64,000 nt of DNA from Diplonema japonicum (GCA_964019335.1 OZ025672.1:434001-498000); one strand, 5' to 3'. Counted from the first letter of the stretch, positions 48,368 through 60,167 are shown. Numbers and translations: made by a program. The notes: generated by a model not told the origin, from the sequence alone.

Positions 48368-49351
48368 CTACTTGTCAGACAAGGCTCTGACTGTGTAAAC
48401 TTCTTCAAGCAGCGACTCGGCGTCTCGAAGCTCTGCCATGGAAATGGGTCTGCTTTGATACCGAGGGTTGGCCGGGTTGGTACCTCTTCCGTCAGCAGCT
48501 TCTCTATGAAACGTGGTGTGCGTAGCAGAGGTAGATGCGCCACTTATGTCGCGAGAGCTGTTTGCAGGGCGGGGTGCGGTCCGGCGGGTGATGGGGAAAT
48601 GCTTCGGGATGTACGGGTTGGCAGGGGTGCTCCCTTCAATGTCCAAACTGGTGAGAGAAAAGAGTGGTCGGTCGCTCCTTTGCGACGGCAGTCTTTTGGG
48701 GTGGAACCCCGGATTGTAAGTGGCGGTTGATATCCACTCTTTCAAAGCAGCAGCACCACCTTTCTTCACCTTCTCAGGAACATCATACACATACTTAGGA
48801 GACAACGGGTTTGACTCAACATCCCCACACCGTTCACTATGAGCAGGCTTTCTGTTGATGTCATCACAACGTAACAAAAAACTACCTTCAGTCTGGGAAC
48901 GAGAAGGTGCAGGTTTTGATCCATCGACGTCGGAGTAGTCTAGAAACCGCCGGCTTGCCTCTGGTGCACGGGGCTTCAAATGTTGTTTTTTATACGATGT
49001 GATGTCAGCGCAGTACGGCACCTCGTGGAGGTGCTTTACATCAGGGGTGGCTGGTTTTTCACAAACAGGCAGTTTGTAAACTGGCATCAATGGGTTCACC
49101 ATCCTGTCGGCACGGAACCCTGTTCTCGGTCGAGCCCCTCTAATGTCCCCACAGTTCAAACAACTGTCGCCTGCTTTTTTCGGCTTTTTGGGTATAAGAA
49201 CAGAGCATTGCGCCCCTGTGATGTCTGCGGTCACCAATGAGGCACGGCTGTTGAAATGCTTCTTCCCGTGCCACGTACCTGCCTGCGCTCCTGGTATGTC
49301 AGCAACACACAACCCGCCCCTGACTAATGGGGGCTGGCTACCTATTGCCAT
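48368..49351 (-). CDS. DI-repeat protein, possibly flagellar or microtubule-associated
   Basis: The 327-residue protein has no globular domain. It contains about nine irregular repeats centred on a (C/A/L)DI.GA-like core: VADIPGAQ, TADITGAQ, CGDIRGAR, CADITSY, YSDVDGSKP, CDDINRKP, CGDVESNP, SLDIEGSTP and SRDISGAS. They are spaced by 25-40 residues rich in Pro, Arg and Lys, often with NP or NPxxP. Such extended, repeat-bearing basic proteins are typical of axonemal microtubule inner proteins, but I cannot tie it to a named family. The repeats are visible directly; the location is inference. Confidence 0.7.
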   Translation of the reverse strand: MAIGSQPPLVRGGLCVADIPGAQAGTWHGKKHFNSRASLVTADITGAQCSVLIPKKPKKAGDSCLNCGDIRGARPRTGFRADRMVNPLMPVYKLPVCEKPATPDVKHLHEVPYCADITSYKKQHLKPRAPEASRRFLDYSDVDGSKPAPSRSQTEGSFLLRCDDINRKPAHSERCGDVESNPLSPKYVYDVPEKVKKGGAAALKEWISTATYNPGFHPKRLPSQRSDRPLFSLTSLDIEGSTPANPYIPKHFPITRRTAPRPANSSRDISGASTSATHTTFHREAADGRGTNPANPRYQSRPISMAELRDAESLLEEVYTVRALSDK

Positions 49352-50910
49352 CTAGCTGGCTGAGGTGGGAAAATTTTAAAAAAAAGGGGGGGGAGAGAGA
49401 AAAAAAAGGTCGTGAAGAACCATAAATAAGAAAGAAGAGAAAAAAAAAGTGAAAGGGAAAATATAAAAAGCAAAAAGAAATTGGGGGGGGGGGGTGAACA
49501 AGAAAAGAGGGACAAGCAGATCATGCAGTTTAAAACGAAAGGGGGAGGGAGGGGGCAAAAAGAAAACTGTTCTTTGATGACTTACGTCCTTGTTAGTCGC
49601 ACGAGAGTTTAAAAAAAAAAAAACTCCCTGAACCGATCAAGTTGCATAAGGTAAATATTCTTTTCTTAGAAAAATAAAAGGAGAAGACGCGGGGAAAAAA
49701 ACTGAGCGTATCATACGCAGGTGTTGCGTTGCCAAGTTCATTCTGCCCTTCAGACAGGGGCTTACTTTGGCAAGATGCATTCTCAGCGACTGGTTAACCC
49801 CGCAGCAATGGTGTTCACATCCCCTTTTTCTCTCTCTTTTTTTTTTTTTTAGCTCTGCGTTAAATAATGTGAGGCCTATAGACCTTACTAGAGGCAGTAG
49901 AATATTGCGGGAAAACAAGCGTGCTAAATTCACACTTTACCCTCATGGGTTGTGAGATGAGTTCTTCATTTTCTTTTTTTTTTTTTTTTTTTCCCCCCTT
50001 TATTTCACTCTTAGTCATTTTCTTCACGCACTAAGGGCCTCGTAATTTAACGCGAAGCAAGTTTTTGTCGTGGAAAAAATGTACTCAACTCCTCGAAAAG
50101 TTTTTTTTTGGGGGGTGTATTTTGACTATTTTTGGCCATCTGAGGTCATTCCGGCCCTTAAAAGTGGGAATAAGTGCTTTACTTCCCCTTAAAATACCAC
50201 GGTAAAAAAGCTATATCCCGTATTACCTAAGGGAAATCCCCAAAAAAGCTGACCCCGTGTGAGGAAAACAGCAGTGAAAGCAGTGAAGAGTGAGTGACTC
50301 AAATGACGAAGAGTGAAACAAAACGACTTACTTGCCGCCAAGTGAGCCATTATTTAACACATTGTTACTGCTTTTTTTTTACCCCCCCCTTTTTTTTGCA
50401 ATTCGGGAACGCGAGTTAAATAATGGCTCGTTATTTGTTGGCAATAAATAGCTATTTCTTTTTTTTAAAGAGGCGAGAAAAAGCAATGCATACACACAAA
50501 CACAAAAAAAAAGCCACACTTTTTTTTTCTTCTTTTTTTTTTTCTTTCCCCCTTCCTCTTCGCTTTAGCTGTTCCCAAGAAAAGAAAGAAGAAGAGAAGA
50601 AAACAAAAAGAAAAGGGGGGGGAAAAAAGAAAAAAAAACTACGGACCTGAACAAAAAAAAAAAAAAAAAAAAAAAAGCTATTTTACCGACTAATGAGATG
50701 GCATAATAACCTGGGTTTCAGGGGTCTGTGCACGGCCGGACACTGGGGTATCCTTATGCAGAAAGAAAAAAAAAATTAAGGGAACGGTTTTAGTGCCCAC
50801 CGACCCAAATTGGTGTAGTCCGTTGTCCCTGATCTGGAAAGGGAAAAAGGGAGAACGAGAGTTAAAGCATGCCTCACTAGGCGGTAGCGGAATAAGTAAG
50901 GCGATTAGTG
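49352..50910. other. Intergenic region containing the second inverted-repeat element
   Basis: Besides the repeat at about 49998-50456, the stretch holds homopolymers and a complex segment at 49700-49960 with no supported ORF. Confidence 0.55.
49998..50456. repeat. CATTATTTAAC inverted-repeat element, copy 2
   Basis: It matches copy 1 (31735-32357) over most of its length, including the block TATTTTGACTATTTTTGGCC, the arm CAAATGACGAAGAGTGAAAC, and the right-hand inverted pair around GAGCCATTATTTAAC and GTTAAATAATGGCTC. It is shorter, mainly because the left CATTATTTAAC cluster is reduced. Confidence 0.8.
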
Positions 50911-51065
50911 TTACACGGAACCGGCAACGGGAGCCCTTGCATCCTGCAACATCTTCGACCAGTAAGCCCTGTTTGAAGAACAATATTCGTTCGCGAAGCT
51001 AAGCTCAGGTAGGAACTCTGACATGAGCTCGAACAACGGCGATACGATGTAGTTGATGAAGGAGA

Positions 51066-51106
<41 letters not shown>

Positions 51107-52840
51107 CCCCAAAAAACACACCTGCCCGTTAGGAAAATCGGTCGCATGCCTCCCTCTATCCATGAACGGCGACACGGGAACAAACAAATTCAGTTCTGCG
51201 TCGCCCTGGATGTAAAACTCTTCTGCAATCCTGTCGGCCCATTGCGCGTAAAGATGCAGCGGTCTAGAGCAGTTTGAAATATCAGCGGTCTTCACAGCCA
51301 TAGAAAGACACAACCGCAGGTCATCCCTCCTATTCAGCGGCGCCACAGGATCACGAAGCCTCCGTTTGAAATTAGAGACAATTTTTGCGTGCGAACCCAT
51401 GTCCGTGGAGAGGATCATATCTAAAGCAGTGTCACGAACTGTCTTACGGGAATCCGTAGTGAGGGAAGACAGGATGTCGTGGTCAATATGCCGGAGCCCT
51501 TCGAACACGCATGACGAATGGTGGTTTTCTAGAACCGACCTGTCATTGTAGAGGGTAGCCAAGTATGATTTCGTCCGTATGTGGAAATTGTTGTTTAAAC
51601 CGGGATGGTCATAGTCGTGGGCAGCGGCAGCAACTAAAGCAGCAAGATGGTCGATGGGCTTCATACACATCGCTTTTCCCAAACCGTTCACGATTATAAA
51701 ATGTGTGATTTGCAGAACATCGGCAGCATGGAGCTGATTGTGGTACGCGTTTCTGTGGTATCCGGCGTGGATGCCCTGCCAGAAATTCACCATCACTTCT
51801 TCGTCGATGTTTAACAGATTCGGTAGGTCGTATCGGTAACACAAAGCAAGACCCAAGTACAGCAATGCTCCACCGTTTGTCACTTTGTCTAACTTGAAGA
51901 TGTCGAAATCCCATTCGTCCATGTGTTTAAGACATTCGGAAAGAGCTGAATGTTCGTTGTCATGCGAGTTGCCTTGAACAGACTTAACGGCGGTGAGAAA
52001 CTTGGTGTTGATTAGCATTGGGGTGGGGTGATGGACGTCCGCGAAGCTGTTGTGGAGAAACGGTTTCGCACCGCCTTGATTGTACAAAACATCGAGGATG
52101 TTCTCGCGAGAGGTGAGCCTTCTGAAGGATTTCTGAAGATTTGAATTTGATACATCGATTGCTTTAGTCAGGGAGAGAGTGGTTACGTGGAGATGTTTAA
52201 CCTCCACTTCTATCTCATCTGCGTGTTCGGTAATTTTTTCGGTTTCGGATTCAAGTTCAGAAATACGTGCTTCTACCGTACACAAATGAGGAGAAGTCGG
52301 TTCAGGAGAGATGCATAATGACAACCCTGGTAAAATAAAGAAATTGTAGATGACTGTTTGCGATGCGGAACAAGTTGTCAGTAGTTCAACGGGGAAAACC
52401 GATGATGAAAGATCTTCCTCACAGTGAAGTTCAATTCGACCTTCGTCTTCCATGTCAATGCTTGCGTAGAGGCCTTCCCCGCACTGCGAGAATTTTTTAA
52501 CGCCTTGCTCGTCATTTATGAAGCTGCCCTCGAACACGAACGGATCGTGTTTAATGTATAATTTTGCGACGAAATCGGAGTCCGTCTGGCATATCATCAA
52601 CAATTTTTCATCGCTATTGGCGAGGGACACCTGCCCAATGGCAGTCACCGTCTGCCCGATTCTTTGCGATTCCTCCTGATCAGTATCTGTATCTACCTTG
52701 TTATCGCGGGGCTTCTTCCCCACTTCATATGTATCTTCCACATAGGCATATCGATATTTTCTTGTGATCGAAACGCTGTCTTCTGAGTTGTATCTGCTCT
52801 GCCTATCCTGTTTCACCGCGTGAGACACCGCGCACCCCAT
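50911..52840 (-). CDS. Class I cyclic-nucleotide phosphodiesterase with N-terminal acylation signal, two exons
   Basis: Exon 1 is 52840-51122 and exon 2 is 51066-50911, joined across a 55-nt intron (51121-51067, GTGTG donor, A run, AAG acceptor). The protein has 624 residues. The start is taken at MGCAVS, a combined N-myristoylation and palmitoylation signal, eight codons after the frame's first Met. A coiled coil lies at about 215-250. The HD-type catalytic domain spans about 280-610: YHNQLHAADV, AAHDYDHPGLNN (His at 408), DRSVLENHHSS, KTADISNCSRP. Splicing restores GQISFINYIVSPLFE, conserved at the end of these enzymes. It hydrolyses cAMP and/or cGMP, probably at the plasma or flagellar membrane. 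Confidence 0.93.
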
Positions 52841-53039
52841 GGGTGCACGTGTGGTCCTCACACTTCCTTTATCGTCTCGTTTTTTTTTTTTTTTAATTTT
52901 TTATTTTCCCCCCTTTTTTTTTGGTGTCAATGATAGTGGGGGGGGGGGGGGGGAATTTTTTTTTCTAAAAGAAAAAAAAAGGGGGGGAAGAATGAAAAGG
53001 TATGGAAAAAAAAAAAAAAAAACTACAACCGAATTGAAA

Positions 53040-53082
<43 letters not shown>

Positions 53083-53704
53083 GGCTTCACCAAAGTAGAC
53101 TTTTTTATTCATTCTTCTTCCTTTTTTTTGTTTCCTCCTCCAAATAAAGGGGGGACAGGTTTTTTTTTTTTCTCTCTCTTTTTTTTCTGGGGGAGATGGG
53201 AGGGGGAAGGGGGTTAAAGTATAAGGGGAAAAAAAAAGGGGGAAAAAGACATATAAGTGGGAGGGTTGGGGAGGGAGAAGGAAGGGCTGTCACATCTTTC
53301 AATGAGGCGCATCTCTATTCCAACAGGTTTTGCATCTATTGAAATACATATTTTTTTTTCTTCTTCGAGAAGGGTGGCGTGGTTTTTTCTTCTTTTTTTT
53401 TCCCTCTTTCTAACAAGGATTTGGAAACATTTAAAAAAAGGGGGGTTAAAGATAAGTAAAATAATAGAAAACGATGTGAATACACTCTAACACAAGCTCT
53501 GTTTTGGTTTTCTTTTTTTTTTTTTTTTTTTTTTTCCCATGGTTCACAAAAAATCTTCGCTTTTACTTATTTCTCTTTTCTTTCCTAGGTGTGTCAATTA
53601 TTGATGCCAAGCATCATTATCTTAGATGTGCAGTACATTGTCTAGATTTAAAAAAAAAAAAAAAAAAAAAGGAACACGAGCATCCATCTTCTCGAAGAAT
53701 TTCT

Positions 53705-53745
<41 letters not shown>

Positions 53746-55389
53746 TTTACTTTTCCTTGCTCTCTTGCTATTTATTTCATTCTTAAACAGGGAAAGGGAG
53801 AAGGGTCAAATATAAAGAGACAAACTTACATACCCACGAACAAGAGGAGGAGGAGGGGGAACTAACAACAATTTTGGTTTCTAAACCAGCAGGAGCTTTT
53901 AATTTCATTCCTCCTTCCCTTTTCTCTCCCTTCAGTATAACTTACAGTACTAAGTTGAAGGGGTGAAGAGTAAGAGAAAAGGAATCTGAACGGGGACATT
54001 AAAAGAAAGGGGGTAATATTTAAAAAAAATGGGGGGGGAGAAATAGAAAAAACTTAAACCAATCTCCTCCTCCTGTTTCCACACTTTTTACCCCCCCTCC
54101 TTTTTGGGACATTTTATTGCCCCCGTGTTCTCTTCCCCGGTGCCCATTTGGCTACCTGTCTTCTTTTTTTTTTTTTTTTTGCAATAGAAAAAAAAATGTG
54201 AGGAGGAGGGAGAAGAGAGAGGGGGAAAGTGATCCCCTTCTTGTCTCAGGAATACTTTCTTTTTCCTCTTTTTTTTCCCCCCCCACAGACCTCGTAAAAA
54301 AAGAAAAAAAGAAAAAAAGAGAAAAAACTCGTAAGAGGCCTATGGCACAAAGAGGGCGGGGGAATGAAAAAAGAAAAAAACGGCAAACTGGGAGCGTCAA
54401 AAGGGGAGGGAAGAAAGGAATAATAGAAGAGAAACAATTCATTATGATGGGGAAGAGGAGTCAGCAATGACCCACCAAAGGATAAAAGAAAAGAAAAAAG
54501 TAATAAAATCGAAAAGTTTTGGAGGCGGATGAAAAAAAAAAAGAAATTGTTGCTTCTTTTTTTTTTTTGTCCCCCTCCCCGAATCAATGTCTCTCCCTTA
54601 GGATCGGACGAAAAGAAGAATTCCATTTTTTTTTGTTTTTTTTTTGTTACCCCTGCATTTTTTTTTATCCCCAAAGAAGATAAATGGGGTGAAATTCAGT
54701 GATTTCAATTTTTTTTTTTTTTTTTTTTTGCTCGCCCCTTTATTTATTTTCTTGTGGGATTCAGGGAGAAAAAAAAAAAAAAAAAGAAGAAAAAAAAATA
54801 ATCCATAAAGTTTCAGTGCAGGGGAGTGCTCACTGCTGCAAAAAAGTTGGGGGCAAACTTCCTTTCTGAAATACTGTAAAAGTACAGATTCGTATCGATG
54901 AATGCTGGACTTTCAAGAAGCAAAAAGCTCTTTCAGTGGCCTTTAAGAAAACCCGGTAGAAAACCCAGTCTGGCAAATCACCTGACACCTTAAAAACTTT
55001 ACAGCACTTTTTTTTTTCTTTATGTATACCATGAACTACTTGTGAATGTTTTCATGCTGCTACTACCCAGAAGGGAATAATAAAAAAAATTTTTTTTGTC
55101 AAAAAAAAAAGGGAAGAAAAGAAAGACACAAAAAGAGGATTCTGTTCTTATTTTCATTACTTCCTCTGCCCACCCATGTTGGCAAAAAACCCCCCTATTT
55201 TTTTTTTCCCGCTATTTTTTTTCTTTCCCTTCTCCTCTTTCACATGGCACCGAACAAAGCAAAACAAAGGGCAGAGGTGGGATGATAAGATTAGCAGTAA
55301 GTAAAAGGTGGATCATTGTAATGAAGGCCAATCTATTTTTTTTTTTTTCTCCTCTTCCCCTATGGGGCATAAATGTCTTATTTTATTTA
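52841..55389. other. 2.5-kb gene-poor region dominated by homopolymers
   Basis: T runs of 25-40 nt (for example 53041-53078 and 53708-53740), A runs and G runs. A complex island at about 54825-55010 has no supported ORF. No gene recognised. Confidence 0.55.
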
Positions 55390-55505
55390 CTGTAAAACAA
55401 AAATCACCGGAAGATAAAATGTCCGGAAGAGAAATTGTCCGGAAGATAAAATGTCCGGAAGCTCTGGCGGTCCGGATATTTTTTCTTCCGGACATTTTTT
55501 TCCCG
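55390..55505 (+). repeat. Left terminal inverted repeat with CCGGAAGA sub-repeats
   Basis: CTGTAAAACAAAAATCACCG is followed by four CCGGAAG-type units, then GGCGGTCCGGATA and an inverted CTTCCGGACA. It mirrors 57766-57856. Confidence 0.85.
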
Positions 55506-55798
55506 GGACCCCCTTTTCTTTTAAGGGCTGGACCCGAAAACGGATGAAACTAGTTTCTGTAGCAAGAGAAAAATCAAACGAAAATCAGAGAGAATTGAAT
55601 TACGGACTTTTCCAAGAACTAAAAGATACCTCAGATCCTGATTGTTCGCTTCTACCACAAACTTGTCGAACCGAACCACTCCTTGTGCTTGCTTTAGGGT
55701 TGTTCTTGTGCTTTTTATTTCTCATTTTCCTAGCCCCCTAAACACATTCCAGACGCTTAATCTTTCATTAAACTTACTCTTCATTAACTTTTTCAAAA

Positions 55799-57611
55799 AT
55801 GCAACAGGGCACTTTGACTAACTGGGTTGGCAAGCGTACCTTTTTGGATGCTGGCAACTCCGGCCATCTTACCCCCAGGGAAGTGCAAGAGATCAACACC
55901 TTGCACGCCGCCAAGAAAGCAAGAAAGCCTCCGAAGCTCAAGCTTGCTGAGGCTGAAAAGGCCAAAATAGGCCGCTACGCAGCCACCTATGGTACCACGG
56001 CGGCCCAGCGCTGGTACCGCGCGAAGGAAGACATCACGGTGCCAACGTCCAGTATATCAGACTGGAAACACCGCTTTGGTAGCTCCAAGGTCGATCCCCC
56101 TGCCGCACCCGTTACTGCGGGTCGCAAGCCTCTTCTGAACGAGGAAGAAACAACCAAGCTCTTTGCTTGGATCCAGGTGCAGAACGGAAGGGGGGTGCCG
56201 GTAGCAGCGTCGGACATCTGCCTGTATGCAGAGGGTCTCCTGCGCTGCAACCCGCTGCGGAAGGAGAACCTCGAGGCGTTTGGGGGAACGGTGTCTTTCT
56301 CCCAAGCCTGGGCCAACCAGCTGTGCTCCAAGCATGGCATGACAAGCCGCCGCCCAACAACAGGGAAGTCTAGCAGCCTCAATGACACCCAAGCAGCAAG
56401 GAGGTTCGCAGAGTACGTCGGAAGGACCATCAAAGAACATGGGATCAGGCCAGAGTTGACCTGGAACATGGACCAGACGGCGCTTCCCCTGCTGCCGCTG
56501 GGGAAGAAGACGAAGACTAAAAGGGGTTCCAAGGTTGTCAAGGTTAGGGGCTTGGGGGACAAGCGTGCCGTCACCGGACAGTTTTGCGTTTCCCTGTCTG
56601 GTGGCAAACTGCATCCGCAGTTAATTTACACAGGAAGAACAGAACCAGCCCGCTGCAGGAAATATCCTGGGTCCGTCCCTCGTGTTGCACACCCCCCAAA
56701 AGGCTGGAGTTTAACAGCTTCGAAATCCCACTGGGCCACCCAAGAAACGCTTCAGCTCTGGGTAAAACGTGTCTTTCTCCCCTGTTGCTATAAACTTATA
56801 AAGTCATCGGGCTGGGCACCCAACGAGCCCATCTTGCTCATCCTAGATGACTACAATGGCCACACTACGGATGATTTTGTGAACTTGTTTTTAGAAACAA
56901 ACGTTCACTTAGCTTTTGTCCCTCCAGGCCTCACCTATTTGTGCCAGCCCCTGGACATAGGACTGAACGCCTCAATGAAGGCGACAATCAAAACCAAGTA
57001 TAAAAAGTGGTCTATGAGGAGGCTGGACAAGTATGTGGAAGAAGGGAACCGTCAGGAAGGGTGGACGGTACCAAGTACAAGTGAGATAAAAGGACCACAT
57101 CTGAGGTATTTTTTAAAAAATAAACTAAAATAATTCAACTTGCCCTCTTTTTTCTGCCAGGTGGGTTGAAGCAGCCTGGGAGCATGTCAGCAGGCAAGCT
57201 ATACAGGCAAGCTGGGCCCATTGTTTCGGGCGTTTTTTAGAGCCCTGGTGGAGTCCTGCTTGGGAGAATTCTCTCATTGCAGCAGCATACTGTGGTGTGC
57301 TTGCCGTTGCAGCGACGTGCTGCGGAGATGAAAAGTGGGATGAAGAGTGGGAAGAGTGGGAAGACCAGCAATATGCCAAGCTTGCTAGGCAGCTGGAAGG
57401 GGCCAGAGAAGTGTTGGATGACACGATTGTCGTGTCATCTGACACAAGTACGGTTTCCGCCGCTTCTTGGGTGGACGAAGCTTCGTTTTCCGTTTCTTCT
57501 TCTTCTTTTTCTTCGGTAGAAATGCTCCCCCCCTTGACCCAGCAAAGACTTGCTGAGGCCGAGGCCAGGCGCACTGCCAAGGCTGCGAAGGCAGCAAAGA
57601 CGGACAGGTAG
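55799..57611 (+). CDS. pogo/Tigger-type DDE transposase, two exons
   Basis: Exon 1 (55799-57105) and exon 2 (57161-57611) are joined across a 55-nt intron (GTATT ... CTGCCAG). The product has about 585 residues. It has an N-terminal helix-turn-helix region (about 45-95, ending SSISDWKHRFG), a CENP-B-type second DNA-binding domain (about 110-190) and a DDE_1 catalytic domain. Catalytic acids are D225 (TWNMDQT), D350 or D351 (LLILDDYNGH) and D386 (CQPLDIGLN), a DDD arrangement. Splicing restores RWVEAAWEHVSRQAIQASW, the usual C-terminal motif of this family. The tail is Glu/Ser-rich. All parts look intact, so the copy may be active. Confidence 0.92.
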
Positions 57612-57765
57612 GACGTTCCTCACCCCCTTTTTTTAGTTTTATTTTTGCCATTTTTAAGACTCTTGCAACAGAAACATAAGTTTTTCCAGGGAAACATGCA
57701 GCAGACAGGGGGGGGGACAGTGCGTAGGGCAGGCTAGGTACCCCCTTGAAAAGTGCCCCAAAAAA

Positions 57766-57856
57766 ATGTCCGGAAGATAAAATGTCCGGAAGAAAAAATC
57801 ACCGGATGTTTCGGCGGTCCGGATATTTTATCTTCCGGTGGATTTTTGTTTTACAG
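57766..57856 (+). repeat. Right terminal inverted repeat with CCGGAAGA sub-repeats
   Basis: Two ATGTCCGGAAGA units, CACCGGATG, GGCGGTCCGGATATTTTA and CTTCCGGTGG lead into GATTTTTGTTTTACAG, the inverse of the left end. Confidence 0.85.
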
Positions 57857-58282
57857 TATTTACTTTATTTTATAACTTAAAAATGTCAACAAAAAACTTT
57901 TGTCATTCATTTTTTTTTTTTTTTTTTAAATGGGGCACTACTGCAAAGTGTGACATGAGAGGGTGGCCTTCGAGAACATACACCTTTGTTCTGTCCCCCC
58001 CCCCCCCCCCCCCTCTTTCTCCCCATTTTGTCTCATTTAGAAAAAAAAGAGTAATAGGTATGGTTTCCTCTGCTTATTTTTCAAAAAAATTCTTCGTTCT
58101 GTCTTTTTTTTGTTTTTGTCTTTTCTTTTTTTTTTTAAACTCCTTGTGAAAAGTGAATTTAAAAAAAAAAAAAAATGGGCTACAACTACATTTTTTTTTT
58201 TTTCTGGAAGAAAAAAAAAAAGAAGGGGGAAAGGGTGGGGGAGGGAGAGAACGTCTTTTTTTTTTTTTTTTTTTTTTTTTCC
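57857..58282. other. Intergenic spacer, homopolymer-rich
   Basis: T, C and A runs. No gene seen. Confidence 0.6.
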
Positions 58283-59116
58283 CTACGACTTTGCACAACT
58301 TCTCGACCCAAGGACAATTAAAACACCAAATATAACAGCAACAACAGCATAGGCTATGAGAATACCAACATTGACAGAGCTGCTGGAACCGTCGCTTTCA
58401 GGGGCATTATCACCGGTGGTTTCCTTCCAGACCGTTTCGAAGGCAGAGTTCCAACCGAAGGCCATGATCGCAGCAGCCTCGCCCTCAAACATGTTGCACA
58501 GAGGGTCCGCAATTTTGTTTTCAAGCCCGCAGCATGGCTGGCCGAGCGCGCCTGGGCAACACCACCCAGACTCCTTTACCTTTTGTGTCAACATGATGAC
58601 ACCTATCGCCAAGGGGACTGTGAAGGCGGCGTAGGCAAAAGCAACCACAATCCTTGTCCCGTCGGAACCAATCTCGGCGAAGAGCTGCACGAAAAACTCG
58701 TTCCAAGCAGCACCGCAAATGAAACCGAAAGTGATTGGCGTCCAGATGACAAGCCCAACCAAGAAATAGTTCAGAATCCCAACAGGGATGAAATGGCATG
58801 ACGATTTGCACGAAGCCGACTGCCACGCGTCGTATGACTTGAAGATGATGATGAGCACCACGACCAGTCCTAGAGTCAGGGCAATCGCGATACCCAAGAG
58901 TGGCCAAGGGTCTTCTACAAGCTCAATGACGTCACCCCACGCAGCTGCCGAGAGAAGGCAGAACGAAACTTTGAACAAAGCAGTCAATGCGGTCCCTTTC
59001 TCACCCCCCGCTTGCTTCGCTTTTGGCTCCACAACCAGCTTCAACGCCGCCAAAACGTAAATCGACAACAGCGACACCAGCACTGCGTACAGTACAATAA
59101 TCCCAGCAGGGCCGAT

Positions 59117-59176
<60 letters not shown>

Positions 59177-59325
59177 CTTTGCTTTGAGTCATACTCCTCG
59201 AAGGTTGCCTTCATCGCTGCGTTCAGAGCCAACGCACCCACCATGCCCATGGCAGCAGAGCTGAGCTGCTTCAAGGTTGTAATGGCATCGTCTTTCCCGG
59301 GGATGCAGCGCTTGAGGGTTTGCAT
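58283..59325 (-). CDS. Multi-pass membrane protein of unknown function, two exons
   Basis: Exon 1 is 59325-59195 and exon 2 is 59117-58283, joined across a 77-nt intron (59194-59118) that contains an A run of about 50 nt. The product has 321 residues with about six to seven hydrophobic helices: IGPAGIIVLYAVLVSLLSIYVLAAL, PWPLLGIAIALTLGLVVVLIIIF, IPVGILNYFLVGLVIWTPITFGFICG, VAFAYAAFTVPLAIGVIML and VGILIAYAVVAVIFGVLIVLG. Six Cys near the loops (CCPGALGQPCCG and others) may form disulphides. No known transporter signature is recognised. Exon 1 contributes a short N-terminal helix only. Confidence 0.75.
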
Positions 59326-59524
59326 TTTTTTTCCTTTCTCTTTTCTTTGTTCCCTTTACTTTTGGGAGTGTCTGTTAATAATTTTGTATAGATAGAAATA
59401 AAGAATAAAAACATAATTCACGGCGGTGATTACCACCCGCGCCCTAGCAGTGCTGGGGACGCAAAAACAGGGAGAGGGAGGAATGAGAAAGAGTAAGGGG
59501 GTAAAGGAGGAGGAAGACTGCAGT

Positions 59525-59944
59525 CTAGTTCTTCTTGTTCTTGCTCTTGCTCTTGCTCTTCTTCGTCACGTCACCACCGCCGAAGGTCCCGACAGCGCTG
59601 GCACCAGCAGCAAGGGCATGGGTCGCAAGCTCCTTGGGAAGCTGCATCTTCACTGCCGCCATCACAGCCTTGGAGCTCAGCGTCTTCACCTGGGCATGCG
59701 TGGTGAGGCGCCCCGCCTCCCCGGCGAGCCTGTCGAACAGGTCCACCACGAAGGAGTTCACGATCGCCATCCCCTTCGCCGTGATCTGCACCTTGCTGCC
59801 CTTGGTGTCCTGCGTCCTCATCAGCCTGTGGATGTACGTGTTGTAGTTCGCGTAGCTTGACCTCTTCCTCCTCTTCTCCCCATCCTCTTCCTTCTTCACC
59901 TTCTTCGACACCTTCTTCTCCTTCTTCTCCTTCCTCGCGGGCAT
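59525..59944 (-). CDS. Histone H2B, copy 2
   Basis: The 139-residue protein is identical to copy 1 (12029-12448) except Asn for Ser in SSYANYNTYIH. A handful of synonymous changes separate the genes. Similarity continues about 80 nt upstream (including the (TG)n tract) and about 50 nt downstream at high identity, then more weakly. No H3-H4 gene accompanies this copy. Confidence 0.93.
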   Translation of the reverse strand: MPARKEKKEKKVSKKVKKEEDGEKRRKRSSYANYNTYIHRLMRTQDTKGSKVQITAKGMAIVNSFVVDLFDRLAGEAGRLTTHAQVKTLSSKAVMAAVKMQLPKELATHALAAGASAVGTFGGGDVTKKSKSKSKNKKN

Positions 59945-60167
59945 CTTTCTTTTTTGAAGGTTGGGGCTAAAAGTTGCTGTGTGTGCATGTGTGTGTGTGT
60001 GTGGTTAGGTGTTGAAGGTGAATTCAGACCCTGCGCGGGTCTTCCCTTCGCTGAGATATCGATAGTTGGTTGTCATCAGAAAGCAAACATATAATACAAA
60101 TACAGCAGGGCAGGGGTTTACATTATGTCATTTTTATTTTTATTTTTCTTTTACATTTTTTTCCCCC

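Larger units (their letters stand above)
55390..57856 (+). mobile_element. Complete pogo/Tigger-type DNA transposon with TA target duplication
   Basis: The element begins CTGTAAAACAAAAATC and ends GATTTTTGTTTTACAG, exact inverted repeats, and is flanked on both sides by TA (55388-55389 and 57857-57858), the Tc1/mariner-superfamily duplication. Inside each end lie several copies of GTCCGGAAGATAAAAT and related units, in direct and inverted order, probably transposase-binding sites. It encodes one intact DDE transposase on the plus strand. Length is 2467 bp. Confidence 0.92.

Noticed and set aside
51005-51120. Poly-Lys tail continuing the PDE
   Set aside because: The A run is intronic. The exon after it, in another frame, restores the conserved FINYIVSPLFE end.
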